From a bacterium (GTDB lineage Bacteria > UBA10199 > DSSB01), in NCBI GenBank assembly GCA_030426445.1, contig JAUHYS010000053.1, positions 1 through 10,310 of the forward strand: DNA of 10,310 bases, written 5' to 3'. The position numbers and the translations under genes are program-made. Positions 1 to 7,642 of the stretch are shown here, piece by piece. Each line of letters opens with the position of its first letter. The first letter of the stretch is position 1. The notes below the pieces were generated by a model, which was not told the origin of the DNA, searched no databases, and was given only the letters and a program-made list of their open reading frames with translations.

Positions 1-2819
1 TGGACTATAAAGACACACTCAATCTTCCCCAAACCGAATTTTCCATGAAGGCCAACCTCCCCCAGCGCGAGCCCGAGAGACTTCAAAAGTGGGAAGAACA
101 AAAAATTTATCAAAAGGTCTTAGAAAAAAACCAAGACGCTCCCAAGTTTGTGCTGCACGACGGGCCTCCCTATGCCAATGGCAATATTCACTTTGGCCAT
201 ATTCTTAATAAAGTCATTAAAGACATTTGTATCAAATACAAAAACGCTGCGGGTTTTCAGGCTCAATTCACTCCGGGCTGGGACTGCCATGGTTTGCCGA
301 TCGAACATCAAGTCGAAAAGAAACTCAAAGAACGACTTTCTGAAATTGATTTTAGGCAAAAGTGTCGCGAATACGCGCAAAGCTTTGTGGATATTCAACG
401 GGACGAATTTAAAAGACTGGGCATCTTTGCCGATTGGGAGCAGCCCTATCTCACCATGAACTACAGCTACGAAGCAACGATCGCCCGTGAGCTGGCCAAG
501 TTGGTCAAGGCAGGCCTGGTTTATAAAGGCTCCAAACCAGTTCATTGGTCCACCAAGTGTCAAACCGCTTTGGCCGAGGCCGAGGTCGAATACGAAGACC
601 ACATTTCGCCTTCGATTTACGTCAAGTTTCGCAGTGACCAAGATCTTGGTAAGCTGGACCCTGCCCTACAAGGCCGCAATGTTTATTTCATCATCTGGAC
701 CACGACACCTTGGACCCTACCTGCCAATGTGGCACTGGCCTTTAATCAAAAATACAGCTACGTTGCTCTCGATATGGGAGACGAGGTCTACATCGTGGCC
801 GAAGGTCTTTTAGAAACGCTTCGTCACACTTTAAATTTTCAGGAAGAAAAAATTTTAGCGCATTTGCCGGCTACTCAACTGGAAGGCCAGCAAGCCCAAC
901 ACCCCTTTTTGGATCGCAAGTCATTATTGATTTTAGGAGACCACGTCACTTTAGAATCGGGAACGGGCATTGTGCACACGGCTCCGGGCCATGGTCAGGA
1001 GGATTACGAGGCCGGGAAAAAATATCAGCTCCCTGTACTCAATCCAGTGGATGGCCGCGGTTGTTTTACCGAAGAAGTCGGCGTGCCCGAATTAGCGGGC
1101 GAATACGTTTTTAAGGCCAACGAAAAAATTATCGATATTTTAAGAAAGCAAAACGCACTTTTAAAAGTGGAAGAAATCAAACACAGCTATCCGCATTGCT
1201 GGCGCAGCAAGACTCCGGTGATCTTCCGTTCTACTCCGCAATATTTTATTTCTATGGAGGCCGGTGACCTGCGCAATAAAGCCCTGGATGCGATTCGGCG
1301 CACGCAATGGATTCCGCATTGGGGACGCGAACGCATTTATGGCATGGTGGAAAACCGACCGGATTGGTGCATCAGTCGTCAACGCGCTTGGGGTGTACCC
1401 ATCATGGGTTTTAGCTGCCGGGCTTGTAAACAAAGTATTTTGGACGGAGACGTGATCGACAGCATTGCCAAACGCTTTGAATCCGAGGGTGCCGACGCCT
1501 ATTTTAAATATTCGGCTGAAGAACTGCTTCCCCAAGATTTTAAATGTCCGCACTGTGGCAAAGATAAAAGCAAAGAAAACTTTGAAAAAGAAAAAGATAT
1601 TTTGGATGTGTGGTTTGACTCCGGAGTTTCTTACGCCGCGGTTTTAGAAAACAAAGCTAACTTATCTTTTCCTGCAGACCTTTACTTAGAAGGCAGTGAT
1701 CAGCACCGAGGTTGGTTTCATTCTAGTTTACTCACCGCGATTGGCAGCCGCAACACCGCTCCGTATCAAGCGGTATTGACGCATGGTTTTGTGGTGGACG
1801 GCAACGGAAAAAAATATTCCAAGTCCGCAAAAAATTATACACCGCCGGATAAATATCTCAAGACCACCGGCGCAGAAATTTTGCGCCTGTGGGTCGCGGC
1901 CGAAGACTACCGCAATGATATTCGGATCTCTAACGAGATTTTAGACCGACTCAAAGAGACTTATCGCAAGATCCGCAACACCTGCCGTTTTCTTTTGGGC
2001 AACCTCTATGATTTTGACCCGCAAAAAGATACGGTGGATTTGGCCTCACGTCCCGAGATCGACCGCTGGGCTGTCAGCGATCTGCAAAAGCTGATCAAAA
2101 AAATGACAGAGGCTTACGAAAACTATGAGTTCCATGTGATCTACCACGCGCTCAATCATTATTGCACGGTGACACTCAGTTCTTTTTATTTGGATATTTT
2201 AAAAGACCGTCTTTATTGCGAAAATTCTAAAGGACAAAAACGCCGTGCCGCTCAGTCCACGCTTTTTGAAATCATTACAGCTCTTTTGCCGATGATGGCG
2301 CCGGTGCTTTCTTTTACCGCTGAAGAAGTTTATCAGTTTTTACCCCAGACCGGTGAATCCACAAACTCGGGAGGCTCGGTTTTTTTAGAAAGCTTTCCCA
2401 AGCTTGAACAAAACAACATTAACGAAGACCTAGAAAAAAACTTTGCCAAGATCATAGAGCTTCGCAAAGAGGTGCTCAAGGCCCTGGAAGAAGCACGCCG
2501 CAATAAACTCATCGGCCACCCGCTGGATGCTCAAGTTCGGATTTGTGCGGAAGATGAAAACTGGCAAAAGTTTTTACAAAAGTACGCAAGCTTTTGGGCT
2601 GACTGCTGGATTGTCTCACAAGCCGTGGTGGAATACGAAGTCAAAGACGCTACTTTTAGTTCGGAGCAAATTCCTGGACTCAAAATTCGTGTCGTCAATG
2701 CAGAAGGCGAAAAGTGCGAACGCTGCTGGATGCGCTCCACTACCGTCGGGCAACATGACGACTCCACAAAACTTTGTCAACGCTGCCATCAAGTCATCGA
2801 GGAAATCAAAACATCATGA
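1..2819 (+). CDS. ileS: Isoleucyl-tRNA synthetase, 5' end cut by one base
   Basis: Class Ia synthetase that charges tRNA-Ile in the cytoplasm and edits mischarged valine. The reading frame is open from base 3 upstream of the first internal ATG (base 45), and the extra residues read DYKDTLNLPQTEF, matching the usual IleRS N-terminus. The first two bases, tg, are almost certainly the end of the start codon, giving about 939 residues (E. coli has 938). In that numbering the ATP site shows HFGH at 64-67 and KYSKS at 605-609; the editing domain shows WTTTPW at 233-238 and GHGQEDY near 330-336; the core shows WCISRQR at 456 and WFDSG at 538. Cysteine pairs 473/476 and 516/519 look like a zinc ribbon in the core, and 906/909/926/929 form the C-terminal zinc finger. 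The TGA stop overlaps the lspA start (ATGA). KYSKS replaces the usual KMSKS. Confidence 0.97.
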   Translation, partial: DYKDTLNLPQTEFSMKANLPQREPERLQKWEEQKIYQKVLEKNQDAPKFVLHDGPPYANGNIHFGHILNKVIKDICIKYKNAAGFQAQFTPGWDCHGLPIEHQVEKKLKERLSEIDFRQKCREYAQSFVDIQRDEFKRLGIFADWEQPYLTMNYSYEATIARELAKLVKAGLVYKGSKPVHWSTKCQTALAEAEVEYEDHISPSIYVKFRSDQDLGKLDPALQGRNVYFIIWTTTPWTLPANVALAFNQKYSYVALDMGDEVYIVAEGLLETLRHTLNFQEEKILAHLPATQLEGQQAQHPFLDRKSLLILGDHVTLESGTGIVHTAPGHGQEDYEAGKKYQLPVLNPVDGRGCFTEEVGVPELAGEYVFKANEKIIDILRKQNALLKVEEIKHSYPHCWRSKTPVIFRSTPQYFISMEAGDLRNKALDAIRRTQWIPHWGRERIYGMVENRPDWCISRQRAWGVPIMGFSCRACKQSILDGDVIDSIAKRFESEGADAYFKYSAEELLPQDFKCPHCGKDKSKENFEKEKDILDVWFDSGVSYAAVLENKANLSFPADLYLEGSDQHRGWFHSSLLTAIGSRNTAPYQAVLTHGFVVDGNGKKYSKSAKNYTPPDKYLKTTGAEILRLWVAAEDYRNDIRISNEILDRLKETYRKIRNTCRFLLGNLYDFDPQKDTVDLASRPEIDRWAVSDLQKLIKKMTEAYENYEFHVIYHALNHYCTVTLSSFYLDILKDRLYCENSKGQKRRAAQSTLFEIITALLPMMAPVLSFTAEEVYQFLPQTGESTNSGGSVFLESFPKLEQNNINEDLEKNFAKIIELRKEVLKALEEARRNKLIGHPLDAQVRICAEDENWQKFLQKYASFWADCWIVSQAVVEYEVKDATFSSEQIPGLKIRVVNAEGEKCERCWMRSTTVGQHDDSTKLCQRCHQVIEEIKTS

Positions 2820-3355
2820 AAAAATATCTCCCCCTCTTTATCATCACTCCCCTTGTTTTGTTTCTGGACCACTTGAGCAAATTTTGGATCGTTAAAAACC
2901 TGAAACGCTATGAGGAAATACCCGTCATTCAAGGCTTCTTCGAAATCACCCATGTCCGCAACCCAGGCATTGCTTTTGGGATGTTCGCTAATTGGAATTC
3001 CCAAAGTAAGCTTTGGTTTTTTTATAGCATTACTTTCGTGGCCATTATTTTAATGGGGCTCATGTATCAAAAAAGCCAAAGTCATGAGAGAAAAATTCAG
3101 ATACCCATCGCACTCATCATGGGAGGCGCCCTCGGCAACATGACCGACCGCATGTACCGCGGCAACGTCGTGGACTTTTTGCATTTTCATTGGAGAGATA
3201 AAATTGTGAATCTTGGCTGGGGAGATTGGGCCTACGCGCTTAAGCTTTCCTGGCCATCTTTTAATGTTGCGGACATTGCGATTTCTTGCGGGGCCATTTA
3301 TTTGGCCATGCTAATACTCTTTGGTCATTACGAAGAAGAAAAAAGCGAGACATAA
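2816..3355 (+). CDS. lspA: Lipoprotein signal peptidase (signal peptidase II)
   Basis: Inner-membrane aspartic protease that removes the signal peptide of prolipoproteins after Lgt has lipidated the cysteine. The 179-residue protein has about four membrane segments (near 5-25, 65-83, 95-112 and 150-172). The family motifs are present: TM1 Asp18, RNPGIAFG at 48-55, GGALGN..DR at 103-112, VVDF with Asp120, and FNVAD with Asp153. By alignment with characterised LspA enzymes, Asp120 and Asp153 are the catalytic pair. They are 33 residues apart; the gap is 19 in the Pseudomonas enzyme as I recall it, so the loop between them is longer than usual. The ATG at 2816 overlaps the ileS TGA and gives the normal N-terminus. 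An upstream in-frame ATG at 2774 would add 14 hydrophilic residues inside ileS and is not preferred. Followed after 3 bases by lgt. Confidence 0.96.
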   Translation: MKKYLPLFIITPLVLFLDHLSKFWIVKNLKRYEEIPVIQGFFEITHVRNPGIAFGMFANWNSQSKLWFFYSITFVAIILMGLMYQKSQSHERKIQIPIALIMGGALGNMTDRMYRGNVVDFLHFHWRDKIVNLGWGDWAYALKLSWPSFNVADIAISCGAIYLAMLILFGHYEEEKSET

Positions 3356-3358
3356 AAA

Positions 3359-4189
3359 ATGCATCCAACTTTTTTTAAAGACACGATTTTCGTCATCAAT
3401 AGCTTCGAGCTGATGATGCTCGTCGCTGCCCTGGTAGCAGGAACGGTGGCATATAAAACAGCGGCCCGCTATGGGCTCTCCAAAAACGCAGTCCTGGATT
3501 TAGCCATATATGGAACCATCGGGGCCTTGATTGGCGGGCGCTTATTTCATGTCTTTGTGGAACTGCCTTACGATCCGGAACTCCTCAACAAAGGCATCCA
3601 GTCTTATTATTATTTTGATAACCCCATACGGATTCTTCAGGTCTGGAATGGCGGCTGGGCCAGCCATGGGGCCTTTATGGGCTTGGCTCTTAGTTGGGTC
3701 ATCTATTTAAAAAAACACCGACTTAATATTTTACAGTACCTCGACCACCTTTGTCTTTTTGGCGGTCCCTTTGTGATTATTTTTGTGCGTCTGGGTTGTC
3801 TACTGGCAGGCTGCTGCTATGGCAAACCCAGCCCTTTTGATCAATGGGAATACATGCTTTACATCCACATGCACCATGCCAATCGCTGGCCCACCCAAAT
3901 TTATAGTATGTTTTATGGCTTGCTAATTTTTCTGATTTGTTTGGGGGTCAAACGGATTCAAACCTTTCGTGGTCAGGTGATGGTGTGCTTTTTATTTTTT
4001 TACGGCGTGTTTCGAACCAGCATCGAGTTTCTTCGTGCCGACGCCGACCGCGGACTTTATTTTAATAACACGGTTTCCACCGGGCAAATCGTGGGAAGCC
4101 TTTATCTCATTTTATGTGTCTTTTTATATTTTTATTTTAAAAAACGCTTCCCCATCGCTCAAAAAACTTCAGACGCTTCCACAACATGA
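3359..4189 (+). CDS. lgt: Phosphatidylglycerol-prolipoprotein diacylglyceryl transferase
   Basis: Inner-membrane enzyme that transfers diacylglycerol from phosphatidylglycerol to the lipobox cysteine, the first step of lipoprotein maturation. The 276-residue length is in the family range, and about seven hydrophobic segments are visible. Signature elements are GGR at 59-61, SHGAFMG at 102-108 (His103 aligns with essential His103 of E. coli), RLGCLLAGCCYG at 144-155, RWPTQIYS at 176-183, RTSIEFLR at 219-226 and STGQIVG at 240-246. The signature-motif Asn of E. coli (RLGN) is Cys147 here; a cysteine-rich form of this motif occurs in other Lgt proteins as I recall. It starts 3 bases after lspA with only purine-rich sequence upstream, so coupled translation is likely. 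Its TGA overlaps the next start codon. Confidence 0.95.
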   Translation: MHPTFFKDTIFVINSFELMMLVAALVAGTVAYKTAARYGLSKNAVLDLAIYGTIGALIGGRLFHVFVELPYDPELLNKGIQSYYYFDNPIRILQVWNGGWASHGAFMGLALSWVIYLKKHRLNILQYLDHLCLFGGPFVIIFVRLGCLLAGCCYGKPSPFDQWEYMLYIHMHHANRWPTQIYSMFYGLLIFLICLGVKRIQTFRGQVMVCFLFFYGVFRTSIEFLRADADRGLYFNNTVSTGQIVGSLYLILCVFLYFYFKKRFPIAQKTSDASTT

Positions 4190-5043
4190 CAGAAGAAATC
4201 ATGGCAGAAAAAAAAACGAAGCAAAAGTTGATCGAGGATCTCCTATGGAAATGGTTTGCCGTCATTATAGGTGTGGGACTTATTCAAGAACTCCAACGCT
4301 GGCCTCTCTTTAAAACATTTAATTTAGAACTCACTGCGACCTTTCTTTTTTTGAGCACTCTTTTTATTCTGTATTGGCCCAATAAAAAAAAATCGCTTCG
4401 TAGCTGCTATCTATTTATCTCGATCTTTTTAGTTTTTAAAGCAGCCTATCATTTTAGTTTACTCCCCTACCCTACTAAAAGTTGGAGCTTCGGCTCCGTC
4501 CTTTTAATTTATGTCCCCCTCTTGATATTAATCCGCTTGGATAAAAAAAACATTTCATTCTTTGACTATAAACTGACTTCATTTTTATCGAGTCTTTTTT
4601 GGTTTTGCGTTCTTGCCATCGCTGTTTTCCCTTTACTGGCGTGGCTCAATCATTATTTTCAAGATCTTGTTTTTAGACGTCATTATATTGGTGTTGGGGC
4701 TAGAAATATTTCAATACAGGGAATCTTTTTTTTACACCTCTTTTTTATCGCTCTTCCCGAAGAATTTTTCTTTCGTGGCTACCTTCAAGAACAACTCAAT
4801 AAAATTTATGGCCGCCCTTTCAAACTTTTTGGTGCCAACTTTGGCCATGGTCTGTGGATCACCGCTTTATTGTTTGCTTTGTCTCACAGCTTGATTGCCT
4901 TGCAATGGTGGCATTTTGCAATTTTTTTTCCGGGAATAGCCTTTGGCTGGTTAAAAGAAAAAACCGGCACGGTTACCAGTTCAGCCTTATTTCATGCGGC
5001 TTCTAACACCTTCGCGATTTGGGTGGGACAACATTATAGATAA
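4186..5043 (+). CDS. CPBP-family intramembrane protease (CAAX/Abi-like)
   Basis: Predicted polytopic membrane endopeptidase of 285 residues with roughly eight hydrophobic segments. The three CPBP motifs are intact: EEFFFR (Glu192, Glu193, Arg197), FALSH (His234) and HAASN (His270, Asn274). These residues form the active site in the Rce1-like family. A stretch IFFPGIAFGWLKEKTG (246-261) sits between motifs two and three; together with FRGYLQ it recalls CPBP proteases proposed as C-terminal protein-sorting enzymes (myxosortase type), but this is from memory and not shown. The start overlaps the lgt stop (ATGA); Met6 at 4201 is an alternative start. As last gene of the ileS-lspA-lgt operon it may act on exported or lipidated proteins. 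The substrate is unknown. Other possibilities are prenyl-protein processing or bacteriocin self-immunity, both less suggested by the context. Confidence 0.88.
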   Translation: MTEEIMAEKKTKQKLIEDLLWKWFAVIIGVGLIQELQRWPLFKTFNLELTATFLFLSTLFILYWPNKKKSLRSCYLFISIFLVFKAAYHFSLLPYPTKSWSFGSVLLIYVPLLILIRLDKKNISFFDYKLTSFLSSLFWFCVLAIAVFPLLAWLNHYFQDLVFRRHYIGVGARNISIQGIFFLHLFFIALPEEFFFRGYLQEQLNKIYGRPFKLFGANFGHGLWITALLFALSHSLIALQWWHFAIFFPGIAFGWLKEKTGTVTSSALFHAASNTFAIWVGQHYR

Positions 5044-5048
5044 AAAAA
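5042..5048 (-). terminator. T-run directly after tRNA-Leu, possible terminator
   Basis: Read on the minus strand, the tRNA discriminator A is followed immediately by seven T residues. The GC-rich acceptor and T-arm of the tRNA (GGGGG/CCCCC T-stem) precede it, so transcript folding plus the U-run could end the gap operon here. No separate hairpin is present. The run lies at the stop codon of the converging protease gene, for which I see no terminator of its own. Confidence 0.35.
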
Positions 5049-5130
5049 TGTCGCGGGGGGGACTCGAACCCCCACAGATTGCTCCACAGGTCCCTCAAAC
5101 CTGCGTGTCTACCAATTCCACCACCGCGAC
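5049..5130 (-). tRNA. tRNA-Leu, anticodon GAG
   Basis: An 82-nt cloverleaf on the minus strand. The acceptor stem pairs GTCGCGG (5130-5124) with CCGCGAC (5056-5050), and the discriminator is A at 5049. The D-arm contains TGGTAGAC. The anticodon stem is CAGGT/ACCTG with loop TTGAGGG, placing anticodon GAG at 5096-5094, which reads CUC/CUU leucine codons. A long variable arm (5074-5086) supports the class II identity of leucine. The T-arm is GGGGG-TTCGAGT-CCCCC. No CCA is encoded, so a CCA-adding enzyme is required. It lies 29 bases after secG and is probably cotranscribed with it; no promoter is obvious in that gap. Confidence 0.95.
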
Positions 5131-5159
5131 TAAATCACTTAAAATGAATGACTAAAAAA

Positions 5160-5624
5160 TTAAGGTGAGTTTGTTTCGCCTGTTGCCTCTGCACCCATCT
5201 CAGCTGCATCGGAGTTTGTATCTGCTGCCTCAGCAGGCGCGACCTCTTCTGTTTTAGCGCCTTCTTCAGAAGCCCCTGGCGTGGCTGCTTCCGGTTTTGG
5301 CTGATCGGGCTGAGCCTGTCCTGTCGCTTCTTCGCTGCCTGTTGCTTTGCTTGTCTCTCCTGCTGTCTGATTAGCTGTTTCTGTCACTGAAGCCTTTGGA
5401 GTCATTTTATAATAGGCTAAAGAAAGAGAGGTCATCATAAAAGCGATCGCAAGACCCGTGGTGAGTTTACCCAAAAAAGTTGCCGCCCCACGGTTTCCAA
5501 AAACGGTTCCCGAACCTCCGCCAAAGACGGCCCCCATATCGGCACCTTTACCGGCTTGCAATAAAATAACAACAACCAATATGGCACAAACCACAAAATG
5601 TACGATTAAGATAATGTTTTCCAC
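5160..5624 (-). CDS. secG: Preprotein translocase subunit SecG
   Basis: Small inner-membrane subunit of the SecYEG channel that stimulates SecA-driven export. The 154-residue product has two membrane segments (about 3-22 and 52-72) joined by the conserved stretch LLQAGKGADMGAVFGGGSG at 21-39. Residues from about 80 onward form a tail rich in Ala, Glu, Thr, Gly and Pro that lacks hydrophobic segments; most SecG proteins are shorter (about 75-120 residues). The start is GTG, immediately after the tpiA TAA, and AGGAG at 5638-5634 lies 9 bases upstream, so the ribosome site is inside the end of tpiA and translation is probably coupled. It is the last protein gene of the gap-pgk-tpiA-secG operon. 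Confidence 0.95.
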   Translation of the reverse strand: MENIILIVHFVVCAILVVVILLQAGKGADMGAVFGGGSGTVFGNRGAATFLGKLTTGLAIAFMMTSLSLAYYKMTPKASVTETANQTAGETSKATGSEEATGQAQPDQPKPEAATPGASEEGAKTEEVAPAEAADTNSDAAEMGAEATGETNSP

Positions 5625-6398
5625 TTATCTGTTCTCCTCAAAATGAATAATCTTGATAAAATCTTCTGTATGTAAAGAAGCTCCACCCACTAATAAACCG
5701 TCGACTTCGTCAATTTGCATGAGACTCGCAGCATTTTCGGGTTGAACCGAACCTCCATAAAGCAGCCTTGTCATATTAGCCGTGGGGGCATCAAAATAAC
5801 GCTTTAACCAACCGCGAATAAAATGATGCACTTCTTCTATTTGTTCTGTTTGAGGGGTTTCACCCGTCCCAATGGCCCAAACAGGTTCATAAGCGATCAC
5901 GATAGTTTCAAAATCGTGAATGGCTAAATCCTTTAACCCAATCTTGAGTTGTTTTTCAACTACATTAAGCGTTTCTTTAGCTTGGCGTTCTTTGAGTTTT
6001 TCTCCAATACAAAGTATGGGGATCAACTCACTTTTACAGGCCGCCTGAACTTTAAGGTTAATTTGCTCATCGCTTTCTTTAAAAAATTGGCGCCTTTCCG
6101 AATGACCCAAGATCACAAAATCACAACCCGATTCTTTTAAAAAAAGGCCTGAAATCTCACCTGTATAGGCACCCGATTCTTCCCAAAACATATTTTGACC
6201 AGCAAGTCGAATCTTTGTTTCGGATATAGCAATCGAAACCGAATGCAAAGAGGTAAAAGGAGGCGCCACCACCACTTCGACCTGATTTTTTTCGTTCAAC
6301 TGATTTTTTAAATTAGTGACGAGACGAATGGAATCGGAAAGCCCGCCATTCATTTTCCAGTTCCCCACGATCAAGGGTTGTCGCATTTCTTTATCCAT
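5625..6398 (-). CDS. tpiA: Triosephosphate isomerase
   Basis: Interconverts dihydroxyacetone phosphate and glyceraldehyde 3-phosphate in the cytoplasm. The 257-residue length is typical. The TIM-barrel active site is complete: NWKMN with Asn13 and Lys15, ILGHSERR with His99, AYEPVWAIGTG with catalytic Glu171 and the flexible lid, and the phosphate-binding loops YGGSVQ (214-219) and LLVGGASL (235-242). The start at 6398 is preceded by AAGG at a suitable distance; Met5 is a possible alternative but has no ribosome site. It lies 42 bases after pgk and directly abuts secG, consistent with one transcript from gap. Confidence 0.97.
   Translation of the reverse strand: MDKEMRQPLIVGNWKMNGGLSDSIRLVTNLKNQLNEKNQVEVVVAPPFTSLHSVSIAISETKIRLAGQNMFWEESGAYTGEISGLFLKESGCDFVILGHSERRQFFKESDEQINLKVQAACKSELIPILCIGEKLKERQAKETLNVVEKQLKIGLKDLAIHDFETIVIAYEPVWAIGTGETPQTEQIEEVHHFIRGWLKRYFDAPTANMTRLLYGGSVQPENAASLMQIDEVDGLLVGGASLHTEDFIKIIHFEENR
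5634..5638 (-). promoter_or_regulatory. Ribosome binding site for secG, supports GTG start
   Basis: AGGAG (within GAGGAG) inside the last codons of tpiA, 9 bases before the GTG at 5624. It is one of the stronger Shine-Dalgarno matches in this operon and decides the non-ATG start, since no ATG occurs in frame near the beginning of the first membrane segment. Confidence 0.75.
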
Positions 6399-6440
6399 AA
6401 TTTAACCTTAGCGTATTATCCACGAGATGGAAAACAAAAA

Positions 6441-7622
6441 TTATTCCTCTAAGGCAGCCAATCCAGGTAATTTTTTAGCTTCTAAAAACTCCAAACTCGC
6501 ACCACCTCCTGTTGAAAGATGGGAAATCTTGTTTTCCACATTTGCCATTTTAACTGCCGCGAGAGAGTCCCCTCCGCCCACAACTGTCGTCGCTTGAAGT
6601 TCTCCCAATAATTTTGCCAATCCAAGGCTACCTTGCGCAAAATCTGCGATCTCAAAGGCCCCTACCGGGCCATTCCAAAAAACCGTCTGGGCTTTTTGCA
6701 AGCTGCTTTTAAACTCCTCTAAAGTTTTGGGCCCAATGTCCACTCCCATCCAGTCTCCGGTAATTTCTCTTCCCAAAGTGACGCGATGTTCACTTTTTGC
6801 TGATAAACTTCTTGCCACCAAATGGTCTTGGGGCAAAATCAAGGAAACTCCTTTCAGCCTAGCTTTTTCTAAGAGTTTACTAGCCTGATTTAATTTTTCT
6901 CTTTCTAGCAAAGAAGTCCCCACTCTTAGACCCAAGGCACTTAAAAAAGTATAGGCCATGGCACCCCCAATAAGCAAGGCGTCAACTTTTTTTAGCAGGG
7001 CCTCAATAATACCTATTTTATCCGAAACCTTGGCGCCTCCCAAGATCGCGACAAAGGGTTTGGGGGGATTATTTAATAACTGGCTTAAAAACTTGACCTC
7101 TTTTTGCACCAGGTATCCCGCCGCTTTTTCAGGAACATAAGCCAACATCCCCACAGTCGATGCATGCGCACGGTGCAGGGTCCCAAAGGCATCGTTGATA
7201 TAGACATCGCAAAGGCTGGCGAGTTTTTTAGAAAACTCCGGATCATTGGCTTCTTCCCCGGGATGAAAACGTAAATTTTCTAAAAATAAGATTTGGTTTT
7301 CCTTGAGGTCTAATACCAGCTTACGCAGGCCATCCCCCAAAAATTCTTCAGGAAAAATCACCTCTTTATTAAGAAGTTCTGCCAAATGCTCCGCGACAGG
7401 AAGTAAACTGTATCTCGGATTGACCTGCCCTTTAGGTCGCCCTAAATGCGAAGCAAGAATCAGTTTACCTTTTTTTTGTAAAATAAATTTTATCGTGGGG
7501 AGAGAAGCTAAAATACGGGTATCGTCTAAAATCTTGCCATTTTTATCCAGGGGCACATTAAAGTCCACCCGCAAAAAAACGCGTTTATTTTCTAAATGGA
7601 GAGTTTCACAAGTGGGTAGCAT
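6441..7622 (-). CDS. pgk: Phosphoglycerate kinase
   Basis: Transfers the acyl phosphate of 1,3-bisphosphoglycerate to ADP, producing ATP in glycolysis. The product is 393 residues, the usual size. Family motifs in order are RVDFNVPL, SHLGRPKG, ENLRFHPGEE, NDAFGTLHRAHAS, GGAKVSDKIG, WNGPVGAFE and the C-terminal nucleotide loops VVGGGDS and STGGGASLEFLE. The ATG at 7622 is chosen because AGG lies 7 bases upstream and the N-terminus then matches the family; the frame could be extended to a TTG at 7637, but that lies just after the gap stop and lacks a ribosome site. It follows gap by 20 bases and precedes tpiA by 42. Confidence 0.97.
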   Translation of the reverse strand: MLPTCETLHLENKRVFLRVDFNVPLDKNGKILDDTRILASLPTIKFILQKKGKLILASHLGRPKGQVNPRYSLLPVAEHLAELLNKEVIFPEEFLGDGLRKLVLDLKENQILFLENLRFHPGEEANDPEFSKKLASLCDVYINDAFGTLHRAHASTVGMLAYVPEKAAGYLVQKEVKFLSQLLNNPPKPFVAILGGAKVSDKIGIIEALLKKVDALLIGGAMAYTFLSALGLRVGTSLLEREKLNQASKLLEKARLKGVSLILPQDHLVARSLSAKSEHRVTLGREITGDWMGVDIGPKTLEEFKSSLQKAQTVFWNGPVGAFEIADFAQGSLGLAKLLGELQATTVVGGGDSLAAVKMANVENKISHLSTGGGASLEFLEAKKLPGLAALEE

Positions 7623-7629
7623 GTTGGAA

Positions 7630-7632
7630 CCT
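7630..7632 (-). promoter_or_regulatory. Weak ribosome binding site that decides the pgk start
   Basis: AGG within GATAGG, 7 bases before the ATG at 7622 and lying between the gap stop and pgk. Its position fits the ATG and not the in-frame TTG at 7637. Confidence 0.55.
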
Positions 7633-7642
7633 ATCAAAACTT

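Noticed and set aside
45..47. ATG at 45 as the ileS start
   Set aside because: The frame is open to base 3 and the 14 upstream codons match the standard IleRS N-terminus; the window edge shows the last two bases of the likely start codon.
120..641. 173-codon open frame on the minus strand inside ileS
   Set aside because: It lies entirely opposite a strongly conserved coding region, has no recognisable domain, and looks like a codon-use shadow.
1161..1553. 130-codon minus-strand frame inside ileS
   Set aside because: Antisense shadow of the IleRS catalytic core; no family features.
2774..2815. Upstream start for lspA
   Set aside because: Would place 14 hydrophilic residues before the first membrane segment; the ATGA overlap at 2816 gives the family-typical N-terminus.
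7623..7637. TTG start for pgk at 7637
   Set aside because: It is only 5 bases from the gap stop with no ribosome site; the ATG at 7622 has AGG at the right distance and gives the usual length.
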